Source: an uncultured Clostridia bacterium (GTDB lineage Bacteria > Bacillota > Clostridia > Christensenellales > Borkfalkiaceae). Taken from it: DNA of 64,000 bases. Numbering within the stretch: position 1 is the stretch's first letter; the number at the start of each line of letters is the position of its first letter. Where the stretch lies: positions 372,001 to 436,000 of the forward strand of contig CAKQKI010000001.1 of assembly GCA_934248055.1 (NCBI GenBank). Direction: 5' to 3'. Position numbers and translations under genes: made by a program. The notes under the pieces were generated by a model that saw nothing but the letters and a program-made list of their open reading frames with translations, was not told the DNA's origin and searched no databases. Below are positions 54,339 through 63,900 of the stretch, piece by piece.

Positions 54339-55286
54339 TCAATCCGCCCTCGGTCCGTATTTATTAAGACAATGCCTTGTAACGAGCGTTACGGGAATAA
54401 CGACAAAGGAAAGCAAAAGTCCCATCGCGGACAAACCGCAGTAAGTAAGGTCCGCGTCGGCGGTGGGAAGTAAATCCGCCCTGCTTGCCTGCATATAGAG
54501 ATAAAACCCGAGATTGTCAAGATTGTTCGCTTTATAATAAAACAGCGAAAACATTCTGAACTGATCGGTAAACACAGCCGCCAGCGCAACGATAAACAAC
54601 GTTACGATAGTCGGGAAAATCGTCGGAATAGTAACGTAAATAAACTCCTGAATGGGGTTTGCGCCGTCAAGTTGAGCCGCTTCCGACATGGAAACGTTTA
54701 CGTCTTCCATTGCGCTCGAATAAATAAGGCTGTTTATGCCGAACCACATTATAATATTGAAAATGATTAAGAAAATCATCTGCGTTCCCGGCGTCTGAAG
54801 AAGTTGCGGAATTTTTTTACCGAACCATTCGAGCGAGATAAAAGGAATAATGTCGTTCGCTAAATATTTATAAATAGTAGCCATGATTATTTCGGAAAGG
54901 ATATACGGCATAAACAGCATAACCTTGAAAAAACCGCCCATAAACGACTTTTTATAAATATAAAAGGCAAAAATCAAAGTAAGCGGCGTTACTAAAAATA
55001 AATTAACCGACTCTAAAATAAGCGAGTTTTTAATTCTGTTAAGACCGCTTGTACTGAAAATCAGATTGAAAGCGTCTTTAAAATTTTCAAATTTAGCAAA
55101 ACTCGACGTAAGACCGACGCCGTCTATAATCCTATACTTTTTAAACGCCAGCGAAAAGGAGTTTAAATTTATATAAAGGTAAAACACCAAAAAATGAAGA
55201 ATGGGAACGGCAAGCAACAAAAGCGAAAACAACGCTTTTCGTTTATTGTCGATAAGTTTTATTTTACCTGTTTTTTCTGATACCAT
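54339..55286 (-). CDS. Carbohydrate ABC transporter permease (MalF/LplB type)
   Basis: 315 residues, six membrane segments, EAA loop SEAAQLDGANPIQEFIYVTIP. AAAAGGT lies nine bases before the ATG. It precedes the second permease by one base. The segment between the solute-binding-protein gene and this start carries a perfect 11-bp stem-loop. Confidence 0.92.
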   Translation of the reverse strand: MVSEKTGKIKLIDNKRKALFSLLLLAVPILHFLVFYLYINLNSFSLAFKKYRIIDGVGLTSSFAKFENFKDAFNLIFSTSGLNRIKNSLILESVNLFLVTPLTLIFAFYIYKKSFMGGFFKVMLFMPYILSEIIMATIYKYLANDIIPFISLEWFGKKIPQLLQTPGTQMIFLIIFNIIMWFGINSLIYSSAMEDVNVSMSEAAQLDGANPIQEFIYVTIPTIFPTIVTLFIVALAAVFTDQFRMFSLFYYKANNLDNLGFYLYMQASRADLLPTADADLTYCGLSAMGLLLSFVVIPVTLVTRHCLNKYGPRAD

Positions 55287-55312
55287 ATAAATACCTTTTA
55301 AAGTACTTTGCC

Positions 55313-55347
55313 GTCATTGACGGGCTTAAAAAGTATCCGTCAATGAC
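55313..55347 (-). promoter_or_regulatory. Stem-loop between solute-binding protein and permease genes
   Basis: Perfect 11-bp inverted repeat (55313-55323 with 55337-55347) and a 13-base loop without a T tract. Such hairpins at the 3' end of a binding-protein message usually protect it from 3' exonucleases, giving more binding protein than permease; that role is inferred. Confidence 0.6.
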
Positions 55348-55380
55348 CGCATAAATTTAGTTTTGAAATATTTAAGAATA

Positions 55381-57165
55381 TTACTCGGTTTTTATGCCGG
55401 CGTTTTCAAGAAGCGTTTTCCACGTCGCGCTGTCTAAACGCTGACCGTTGAATATCGTTTCGGCGGTTATTCCGTTTACAAACGCGGGAATAAGCCCATT
55501 CTGATTTTTTTCGTTTTTCACATTGAAATAACTAGTCACGCCTCCGAAACCGAAAAGGAAATTAGATAAATTCTTATACTGAATCGGGTTATCCGAAGCG
55601 ATAGTAAGAACGTCTGATTTCTTTCTGATTTCTTTAAGACTCGTGTAATAATAATCGCCGAGTTTAGTTTCGTCGTAATTATAATTTATGGGAATGTTCA
55701 TGCCCAAAAATTCGGTAAACGTTGCAAGTTCTTTTTCGGTGTAAAGGAATTTAAGGAAATCGAGAACCGCTCTTTTTCTTCCTTCTTTCTCTTCAACCCG
55801 CTTGTTTACGAACATAAACGACGAGCCTACGTTGAAAATCGTGTTTTTCTTTCCTTCGCCTTCTTTTACCGAACCTTTCAACTGAGTGGGTAAGCACATA
55901 TAACTGAGATTACGCGGCGCTCCCCCGCTCGACATCGCCCACAGTTCAAACGGCTGAAGGCTGCTTAACTGCGCTTCGTGGTACCAGTAAGTACCGTCTA
56001 TATACATTGCCACTCTGTTCGTTTTGCCGGGAGCGATAAAATTCATCTGAACGGCGTCAGCGCTGGCAGAAGACTTTAAAGTGTCTTCATGGAACCATTC
56101 GTTGTCGTAAGCAAGTTGCATAAACGAAAGCGCGTAATACCTTGAAGCCATGTCGTACATTCTGTAACCGTTTTCATTGTTTAAAACCACTTTTTCGGTT
56201 TCGGGCATTAAAATTCTCGTATCGTTAAAAAAGAATTCGCCTTTTTTAAAACCTTTAACGAGTTCCACGGGCTTATCCGAAAAATTCGCGGTAACGCTTT
56301 TCATGGTTTCATAACCTTCGAGAGCCGCCCATATAGCCTGCGGCATGTGGAAGGAATAAGAAGAACCGTCGGGAATAGTAAAAGGAGCGGTGCCTAAAGA
56401 TTTTATTTTCTCGCAAAGTTTTGCAAGTTCTTCCAGAGAAGACGGCAAACCGTCGTCTAAAGTGCCGTACTCGCCGTCGGGACCGCACGATTTCTGCATA
56501 TCGGAAGGATCCACGAATTTTACGTTTTCTTTGAATATTTTGCTTTCATAGTCTATGGATGCGGTTGCGCCTTCTTTCGCAAAATAAAGTCCCAACTCGT
56601 TAAAATAGTCTACGTCGTAAGTAATGCTGTTGTACCACTCGTAGTGCGGAAGCCCGTAATAATGGCGGACGCCGTCGCTGCTTTCAAAGCCGAGCAATCT
56701 TTTTTCAACGTCTTTATCGATGGTTAATTTCTGATCGTTTTTGATATAGTCGATAACTTCGTCCAACTGCATAAGGTTGCCCGAAGCAGAGTGTCTGTAA
56801 AAATCCGTCTTTGCCTCGTCAAGATAAATATCTTCACCTGCGCTGGCAAGCGTGTCGTAAGGTATCTTTTTGTTTGGACTTACCCTTATCGTAACGCCTT
56901 TTTTGCCGGTTTCGTAAATTTCGTCTTTCTTCGCTTCGGAAAATCTTTTAGCGGCGTTACGAATCCAACTTATCGCGTTGTTTCTCGTGCCGGTTCCTTC
57001 AAGAAGAAGAACGCTTATTTCGGTAGCGGCTACGCCGCCTGTTCCGCCACCGCCGCCGTTACCGCCGTTTCCGCCGTTACCCGATTTATTGCAGGCAGTT
57101 GCGCCGAAAACCATTGCGCCGGCAAGCGTTGCGCAGGCTAATTTTTTAATTAAACTATTTTTCAT
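55381..57165 (-). CDS. Extracellular solute-binding lipoprotein of a carbohydrate ABC transporter
   Basis: 594 residues. Lipobox ATAC (Cys25), then a Gly/Asn-rich linker (NGGNGGNGGGGGTGG). The mature protein has the family 1 solute-binding fold: YRHSASGNLMQLDEVIDYI, GLPHYEWYNSITYDVDYFNE and aromatic residues fit for sugar stacking. It is larger than typical (~430), suggesting binding of long oligosaccharides. AAAGGAC precedes the ATG. It is framed by stem-loops on both sides, which suggests its message level is set separately. Confidence 0.92.
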   Translation of the reverse strand: MKNSLIKKLACATLAGAMVFGATACNKSGNGGNGGNGGGGGTGGVAATEISVLLLEGTGTRNNAISWIRNAAKRFSEAKKDEIYETGKKGVTIRVSPNKKIPYDTLASAGEDIYLDEAKTDFYRHSASGNLMQLDEVIDYIKNDQKLTIDKDVEKRLLGFESSDGVRHYYGLPHYEWYNSITYDVDYFNELGLYFAKEGATASIDYESKIFKENVKFVDPSDMQKSCGPDGEYGTLDDGLPSSLEELAKLCEKIKSLGTAPFTIPDGSSYSFHMPQAIWAALEGYETMKSVTANFSDKPVELVKGFKKGEFFFNDTRILMPETEKVVLNNENGYRMYDMASRYYALSFMQLAYDNEWFHEDTLKSSASADAVQMNFIAPGKTNRVAMYIDGTYWYHEAQLSSLQPFELWAMSSGGAPRNLSYMCLPTQLKGSVKEGEGKKNTIFNVGSSFMFVNKRVEEKEGRKRAVLDFLKFLYTEKELATFTEFLGMNIPINYNYDETKLGDYYYTSLKEIRKKSDVLTIASDNPIQYKNLSNFLFGFGGVTSYFNVKNEKNQNGLIPAFVNGITAETIFNGQRLDSATWKTLLENAGIKTE

Positions 57166-57189
57166 ACTGTTTTGTCCTTTTATTTTTAC

Positions 57190-57218
57190 TTTGCAGGCGG
57201 TTATTGCCCGCCTGCAAA
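57190..57218 (-). promoter_or_regulatory. Stem-loop between giant protein 2 and the solute-binding protein gene
   Basis: Perfect 11-bp GC-rich stem (57190-57200 with 57208-57218), 7-base loop. In the direction of transcription no T tract follows, so partial termination, RNA processing or 5'-end protection of the downstream message are the likely roles. Confidence 0.55.
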
Positions 57219-57225
57219 AAATTTT

Positions 57226-60135
57226 TTAAACTTTAGCGCCGTTTATATAAACGTCAAGTCCGCTTACGCCTGTATAGGGCGTTACGGTTTTATCGGCATT
57301 GTTCGTGCATGCAAGACCTAAAAGCGATTTTACTTTTACCGTGCAACCCGTAAAGGTATTTTCGGTGTATCCGGCGGGATAACTGTAACCATATGCGCAA
57401 CTTCCGAATAAGGTATCTACGTTTACGTCGCTTGCATTTACCGTAACGTTTATGAAATTGTTATTGTATGCGCCCATACTCGTTACAAGTCCGCTATCCG
57501 CTCCGTCCGGAATTTGAGTTATTCCGTCGTATAATGTACCGCCAGCAGTTCTTGCTTTTGCGTTTATGGTAACGCCATTTAATGTTGCGCCGATCATTGA
57601 AAACCCTAATGCCATAAAATTCGAATTGTATTGATTCAAAGTTATTGTAAGGTTTTTAATTAACGCGCCGTTGCCGATAATTCCGAATATACCGGGCTCT
57701 GCTATGAATTCCTGTATGTTTTTACCGTTGCCATCGAACGTTCCCCTGAATCCGTTTTCAGGATTGCTTGCTAATCTTGCCAAGCCATCATAGCCGCTCT
57801 GATACCAGTTGCCGGATATCAAATTTTCAATCAACCTGTAATACCCGTATCTGACGGTTACGTTATTTTTATAACTAAGATACAAAGCAGATTTAAGTTC
57901 GTCAAACGTTGAAATTTCTTTGGTTACAACGAGAACGGTTGCGGTTAATCTATAATACGCGCCGTCTTTTTCAACAATCATTACAAGGGGCTGTTCGCCG
58001 TGCTTTAATTGATTTGCCTTGTATTCATCTGATAAGGTAAGCGTACCGTTATTATACGACGCTTTTTCGCCGCCTATCGTTGCCGATAAAACCGTTGCGG
58101 CAGAATAGTCGCCTAAATCTAACGCATAATCGTTTCCGTTTGTTAAAACGATTTCTTTCGTTCCGCTTATGTTAACGGAGGTTGCAACGAATTCAACGTT
58201 AACGGTAAGGTTAAAGTGCATAAAGTAACCTTTTTCGTTTTTAGCGGTGATTGCAAAAGTTTTAGTGCCTTCGTCGGAAGCGTTAAACGCGTCGGTATTT
58301 ATCGTAAGAACGCCGCCGTTAAAAGTATACGCGGTGAAAGCGTTTTCGCCGAGTTTGATTTCGGTGATTTCGGCAACGTCTGCAAGCGCATATTCATACG
58401 CCTGACCTATCGTCAGTTTTTCGGTTGCGGTTTCGTCCGCTCTGGGAACGATTACCGTAAGTCCGCTGACTCCCATAGCCGTCGTTACGGTTTTATTGGT
58501 ATAGTTCGTACATTCAAGACCTTTAAGCGATTTTGCTTTTACCGTGCAACCTTCATACTTGTTTTTAACGTAATTTTCAGGATAAGTGAATTCATGGCAC
58601 GTGCCGAATAACGTATCTATATCAAAATCTTCAACGTTTATATTTACGTTTTTCAGCGTGTTGTTATATGCGCCCATGCACGTAAGCAATCCGCTTTTTC
58701 CTGCGGGTATTTCGGCTATGCCGCTTGAGCCTTTGAGTATGCTTACGGTTACCGTATCCATGGTTGCCCCTATCATAGAATATCCGAACGAATTATTTAA
58801 ACTTGTATTGCCGCCCTGATATTGCCTGATAGCAACGTTAAGATTTTTTATTAACGCGCCGTTGCCGATAACCCCGAGAAGTCCGCCCTTGTAAAACCAT
58901 GACGTGATAGTTTTATTATTTCCGTCAAACGTGCCGCGGAAGCCGATTTCAGAGTTATTTTTCTGCGCAACCGTCCAGCTGTCTGAATATTCAGACGTAA
59001 ACCAATCGACCGAATCAATATCTTTTTTCAATCTGTAATAACCGTATTTTGCGTTATTAGCATTAGCTGTAAACGCCGTTTTAAGTTCGTTTAACGTCGA
59101 AATTTCCTTAGTAACTATACGAAGGTTTTTATTTACGTTGGTATACTGCCCGTTGTTCTCTACCGTTAAGGTAAGCGTCTGCTCGCCGTGCTTTACAAGG
59201 CGGGCTTTAAAATCGGCGTTTAAAATTACGTTGCCGTCCGCAAACGACACCACTTTGCCGCCTATCGTCGCTTTAACCACGGTTCCTTCGATAGCGCCCA
59301 CGTTTGCGGCGTAAGATTCGGTGCTTGCTAAAACTATTTCGGTTGTGCCGTCAAGATTTGTTTCCGATACCGTTTTAATAACGCTTTCCATTCCCGCGGG
59401 TACGGTAACGGTGTTTTTTGCAAGAATTACTTTCTGCGAAAGGTCCGTTCCGCCGTCCTGCGCGGCTTTTAACGTTTCAGCCTGCTCGTTTGTTTCTACG
59501 TTTACGGGATAATTCGCCGTTCCGAACCATGATAATTCTTCGCTTGCAAAAACGGATTTTGCGTATTCTTCGTTTATAAGAGCGGTTGCGTTTACAACGC
59601 CGTATAAATTGCCCCTTACTTTTTCATAATTAACGGTGGCAAAAGTATTGGCGCCGTCTTTTACGTAATACGCCAAAGCGCACATATCGAGCGTTCTGTT
59701 TTGCACGAGAACGTTTGATATTACCACGTTTGCGTAATAAAAACCGTCGTCGCCGCTATAAATTCTACCTTTATCGGCAACCATTATTTTTGCGGGTACT
59801 TTACTGCCCGTAGCGGAAGTAGCCGCAGTAACGATTGCGTTAAAATCTTTTGCCGCGTCGAAAACGGCGCGCGGCGCAACGAGAAATTTAAGAGTAATTT
59901 CGTTATTGTCGATTTGCGTTTTTACGCTTTCGTTCATTTTAACTTTAAAACGAATTCCCGCGCCGTCTGTAAGTCTTAAAGTAAGACCGCTGTCGTCCAT
60001 AACGAAAACGTCACCGGTTGCCGCGTCTGCCTTTGCAGCGTTTGCGTTAAAAGTGAAAAACGCGCAAAGAGTAGAAGCAAAGATAACGGCGAAAACCGAT
60101 ATTAAGCATAATTTAATTCTTTTAATCGCTTTCAT
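57226..60135 (-). CDS. Giant secreted repeat-module protein 2 (969 aa)
   Basis: Signal peptide (~residues 1-36, NANAAKADAA). A unique N-terminal domain to ~residue 210 (SGLTLRLTDGAGIRFKVKMN, VLVQNRTLDMCALAYYV). Then a ~390-residue module occurring about one and a half times: KEIST.(D/N)ELK, YGYYRL, W, GFRGTFDGN, a GLUG-like GLLGVIGNGALIKNL, GYSMIGAT, IDTLFG(S/T)C, then KV.SL.GL.CTN, and an Ig-like part (GGVLTINTDAF, KEIVLTNGNDYALDLG, LKHGEQ). It ends GLDVYINGAKV with no anchoring signal. Likely a beta-helix/Ig surface protein that binds the target glycan. AAGGGGG lies before the ATG. Confidence 0.8.
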   Translation of the reverse strand: MKAIKRIKLCLISVFAVIFASTLCAFFTFNANAAKADAATGDVFVMDDSGLTLRLTDGAGIRFKVKMNESVKTQIDNNEITLKFLVAPRAVFDAAKDFNAIVTAATSATGSKVPAKIMVADKGRIYSGDDGFYYANVVISNVLVQNRTLDMCALAYYVKDGANTFATVNYEKVRGNLYGVVNATALINEEYAKSVFASEELSWFGTANYPVNVETNEQAETLKAAQDGGTDLSQKVILAKNTVTVPAGMESVIKTVSETNLDGTTEIVLASTESYAANVGAIEGTVVKATIGGKVVSFADGNVILNADFKARLVKHGEQTLTLTVENNGQYTNVNKNLRIVTKEISTLNELKTAFTANANNAKYGYYRLKKDIDSVDWFTSEYSDSWTVAQKNNSEIGFRGTFDGNNKTITSWFYKGGLLGVIGNGALIKNLNVAIRQYQGGNTSLNNSFGYSMIGATMDTVTVSILKGSSGIAEIPAGKSGLLTCMGAYNNTLKNVNINVEDFDIDTLFGTCHEFTYPENYVKNKYEGCTVKAKSLKGLECTNYTNKTVTTAMGVSGLTVIVPRADETATEKLTIGQAYEYALADVAEITEIKLGENAFTAYTFNGGVLTINTDAFNASDEGTKTFAITAKNEKGYFMHFNLTVNVEFVATSVNISGTKEIVLTNGNDYALDLGDYSAATVLSATIGGEKASYNNGTLTLSDEYKANQLKHGEQPLVMIVEKDGAYYRLTATVLVVTKEISTFDELKSALYLSYKNNVTVRYGYYRLIENLISGNWYQSGYDGLARLASNPENGFRGTFDGNGKNIQEFIAEPGIFGIIGNGALIKNLTITLNQYNSNFMALGFSMIGATLNGVTINAKARTAGGTLYDGITQIPDGADSGLVTSMGAYNNNFINVTVNASDVNVDTLFGSCAYGYSYPAGYTENTFTGCTVKVKSLLGLACTNNADKTVTPYTGVSGLDVYINGAKV
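57240..58490 (-). repeat. Long direct repeat, copy 1
   Basis: The 3' end of giant gene 2 is nearly identical at the DNA level to 60954-62195 in giant gene 1. Aligned by eye, the first ~140 bases differ at only a few positions. A shorter third copy of the cysteine-loop segment is found near 62205-62330. Recombination between copies would delete the lipoprotein and 48-residue genes. Confidence 0.85.
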
Positions 60136-60149
60136 TTTCTTTCCCCCTT

Positions 60150-60296
60150 TTAACTGCTGAGCCCCGAATTAGTGAAATCCCACTCGCAGTCATCAAGCAA
60201 ATGGTCTTTGCCGGTAGACTCGGTGATGACGTCAACTTCATTGCCGAGATAAACAATTTTTATGCTCGGCTTTGCGTAATTTGCATAATTTTTCAT
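60150..60296 (-). CDS. 48-residue small protein of unknown function
   Basis: Reading from ATG at 60296: MKNYANYAKPSIKIVYLGNE, then DVITESTGKD, an acidic stretch with one Cys and Trp, ending SGLSS and TAA. A very strong AGGAGGAG site lies five bases upstream, and the giant gene 2 start follows after 14 bases, so it is a real translated gene. It resembles the short K..KPxIxVVxL...DVITxS proteins scattered through gut Clostridia, which have no assigned function; whether they are peptide precursors is unknown. No leader-cleavage signal or neighbouring maturase is seen. Confidence 0.75.
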   Translation of the reverse strand: MKNYANYAKPSIKIVYLGNEVDVITESTGKDHLLDDCEWDFTNSGLSS

Positions 60297-60314
60297 AATG
60301 CTCCTCCTACATTT

Positions 60315-60905
60315 TCAATCGTTCGGCAAAACGCCTATTTTTGTGTTTTTGTTCCACCTTGCGATCAGTTTCATATTTTTTTCAACGACGCAGGTATTAA
60401 AATCCCACATCGTATCGCCGTTAAACCAGCCTATAAATTCGTATTCGTAAACCGAATCGGAAACGATTTCTTTTATTTTCGGCTTAACCGCCTTACCGTC
60501 GGACGCGCCGTAAGTTATCTTCTGACTTGCAACAGGCTCGCCGACTTCCGTAACGAAAGTTACAACGTAAACTTCGGGGGTCCATTTTGCAACGAGAGTA
60601 ACGTTTGAAATTACTTTATCCGTTTCGAACGACCACTTTTTATCGCCGTCGAACCAGCCGACGAATACGTAATGTTTTTTTTGGGGATCGTCGGGCTTGT
60701 TGACCGTTCCGTCCCGATTGCTTACGGTTTTTAACGTAATAACCCCGTCCGACTCAAAGAAAACGGAATATTGCGAAGCGGCGTTTCCCGAGCCGCCCGC
60801 ATTGTTTCCCGAGCCGCCCGACGAATTACCGCCCGAGCAACCCGTAATAACGAGCGCCGCCATAATTAAAACCATAACGGTAGTTATAAATTTTTTAATA
60901 TTCAT
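60315..60905 (-). CDS. Lipoprotein with two InlB-type B repeats
   Basis: 196 residues. Lipobox VITGC (Cys23), then a Ser/Gly/Asn-rich linker. Two tandem Listeria-Bacteroides (InlB B-repeat/Flg_new) repeats follow: YSVFFESDG...YVFVGWFDGDKKWSFETDKV and YVVTFVTEVG...YEFIGWFNGDTMWDFNT. Such beta-grasp-like repeats mediate protein-protein or surface contacts. It is placed between the two giant secreted proteins; it may anchor or cluster them at the membrane (inference). The ribosome binding site is weak. Confidence 0.85.
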   Translation of the reverse strand: MNIKKFITTVMVLIMAALVITGCSGGNSSGGSGNNAGGSGNAASQYSVFFESDGVITLKTVSNRDGTVNKPDDPQKKHYVFVGWFDGDKKWSFETDKVISNVTLVAKWTPEVYVVTFVTEVGEPVASQKITYGASDGKAVKPKIKEIVSDSVYEYEFIGWFNGDTMWDFNTCVVEKNMKLIARWNKNTKIGVLPND

Positions 60906-60930
60906 AAGAAAACCGTCCGTTTAATTATTT

Positions 60931-63900
60931 TTAAGCCAAAGCGCCGTTTATATAAACGTCAAGTCCGCTTACGCCTGTATACGGCGTTACGGTTTTATCG
61001 GCATTGTTCGTGCATGCAAGACCTAAAAGCGATTTTACTTTTACCGTGCATTTCGTAAAGGTATTTTCGGTGTATCCGGCGGGATAACCGTAACTATATG
61101 CGCAACTTCCGAATAAGGTATCTACGTTTACGTCGCCTGCATTTACCGTAACGTTTATGAAATTGTTATTGTATGCGCCCAAACTCGTAACAAGCCCGCT
61201 ATGACTATTCGTGGGAATTGCAGTTACTCCGTCATATACTACTGTGCCGTCGGACGACGTTCCTGCCTTTGCGCTTATTGTAACGTTTTCTAACGTTGCG
61301 CCGATCATTGAAAACCCTAACGCCATAAATCTCGATTCGTATCGGCTCATCTCTATGGTAAGTTTTTTAATTACCGCGCCGTTGCCGATAATTCCGAATA
61401 TACCCGGTTCCGCCACGAACGTCTGTATCTTTTTGCCGTTACCGTCGAACGTTCCCCTGAATCCGTTTTCAGGATTACTTGCTAATTTCGTCAACTCATC
61501 ATAGCCACTCTGATACCAGCCACTCGAAGATAAATCTTTCATCAATCTGTAATACCCGTATCTGACGGTTACGTTATTTTTAAAACTAAGATACAAAGCA
61601 GATTTAAGTTCGTCAAACGACGTAATTTCTTTGGTTACAACGAGAACGGTTGCGGTTAATCTATAATACGCGCCGTCTTTTTCAACTATCATTACAAGGG
61701 GCTGTTCGCCGTGTTTTAATTGATTTGCCTTGTATTCATCTGATAAGGTAAGCGTACCGTTATTATAAGTCGCGTTTTCGCCGCCGATAGTTACGGAATG
61801 AGCCGTTGCTCTCGAATATTCGCCTAAATCCAACGCATAATCGTTTCCGTTTGTTAAAACGATTTCTTTCGTTCCGCTTATGTTAACGGGGGTTGCGTCA
61901 AGATCGACGGCAACGGTAAGGTTAAAGTACATAAAGTAACCTTTTTCGTTTTTAGCGGTGATTGCAAAAGTTTTAGTGCTTACGTCGGAAGCGTTAAACG
62001 CGTCTGCATTTATCGTAAGAACGCCGCCGTTAAAAGTATACGCGGTGAAAGCGTTTTCGCCGAGTTTGATTTCGGCAATTTCGGCAACGCCCGCAAGCGT
62101 ATATTCATACGCCTGACCTATCGTCAGTTTTTCGGTTGCGGTTTCGTCCGCTCTGGGAACGCTTACCGTAAGTCCGCTGACTCCCGCAGCCGACAATATC
62201 GTTTTTTCGGCATTGTTCGTGCATGCAAGACCTAAAAGCGATTTTACTTTTACCTTGCAACCCGTAAAAGTATTTTCGGTGTATGCGGGGGGATAACCGT
62301 AATGCGCGCAACTTCCGAATAAGGTGTCTATATCCGTTTCCTGAGCGTTTATCGTTAACTTATTGAAAGTGTTGCCGTATGAGAATATGCCCGTAAGCAA
62401 TCCCGAAACAAAATTATTTCTTATTTCGGTTATGCCGTTGCCATCCCGTTTATCCACGTTCACATTAACGTTATCAATAGTTGCGCCTATCATACTGTAG
62501 CCGAAAAGCATGAACGATTCTGGTTTTTCCTGTTTGTATCTGTATACGTTCATATTAAAGGTTACGTTTTTAATTACGGCGCCTTTACCTACGTATCCGA
62601 ACAAACCCGTGATGTTAAACGTTTCTCTTACGGAATATCCGTTTCCGTCAAACGTTCCGCGGAAGCCTAACTCGCCGTTGGCGTTTTTCCATATACCGCC
62701 TGAAATGTCGTTTTCGCTCTGATACCAGTTATAGCCGATTAAATTATTCTTTAATCTGTAGTATCCGAATTTTACGTTGTTATTAAACTTGAGCGCCGTT
62801 TTAAGTTCGTCAAACGTTGAAATTTCTTTGGTTATTACAAGAACTTTTGTGGTTACGGCGTAATACTTTCCGCCTTTCTGAACGATAACTTTCAAGGTCT
62901 GTTCGCCGTGCTTTACAAGATTTTCTTTATATTCTTTCGTTAAGGTAAGTTTACCGTTATTATACGACGCTTTTTCGCCGCCTATCGTTGCCAATATACC
63001 CGTTGCGGCAGAATATTCGCCTAAATCCAGCGTATAATCGTTTCCGCTTGTTAAAACGATTTCTCTTATACCTGTTAAGCCGACTTCTTCCGCAGGAACG
63101 GTTACGGTTACCGTGAGATGAATCATTACGTTTCTATTTCCGATTTTACCCGAAAGCGTAAGAACCTGAACGCCGACTTCCGAATCGTTGAAACTTTCGG
63201 TTAAAGTGAGTTTGCCGTTTGCGAAGTTAAAGCCCGTAATAACTCTTTCGCCGATTTTAACGGAAGTAATTTCGGTTACGTCGCTATTGTTTTCACCTAT
63301 ACTAAATTCCGCGCTCGCGCCTAAAACGGCAACGTTGCTTTCGGATTCGTAATAACGCACGTACGTGAGAGTTATCCCTTCGACAGACTCTATTTTTATT
63401 ACTTTTTCGCCCAAATATTCCTTACTAGTGGTAACGCACAAAAGTCCGCCGATAGATTTTACGTTTATTCTGCAATCGGAAAATACGTTGGCTTTTCTGT
63501 GGTCGTAGTTCCAGTAACTGCAACCGAATAACGTATCTACGTCGCCGTCTGAATTGATTTCCACGTTTTTATATTCCGTGGAATGACTCATAAGCCCCGT
63601 AATTACGCCGCCTTCGGTCGTTTCGGACGAAGATTCGCCGCTCTTTATATTGACGGTTACGTTTTCAAACGCAGCGTCTCTTACCGAGCGGGCAAAAACA
63701 GTTCTTCCGTCGGAATAGCCGTACGCGTTGACGGTTAAGTTTTTAATCACCGCGCCTTTTCCGACAAGACCGAACAAGCCGTTGATTTCGGCGGTGCCGC
63801 TTATCGAGTTGCCGTTGCCGTCAAGCGTTCCCCTGAACCCGTAAAGACCGTCTACGTTCTGCCAGTTCTTGCCGTTGCCGTTGCTGAGTTTATACGAAGC

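Noticed and set aside
53318..57165. A complete ABC importer
   Set aside because: No ATPase gene is in the window; the system is listed as binding protein plus two permeases only.
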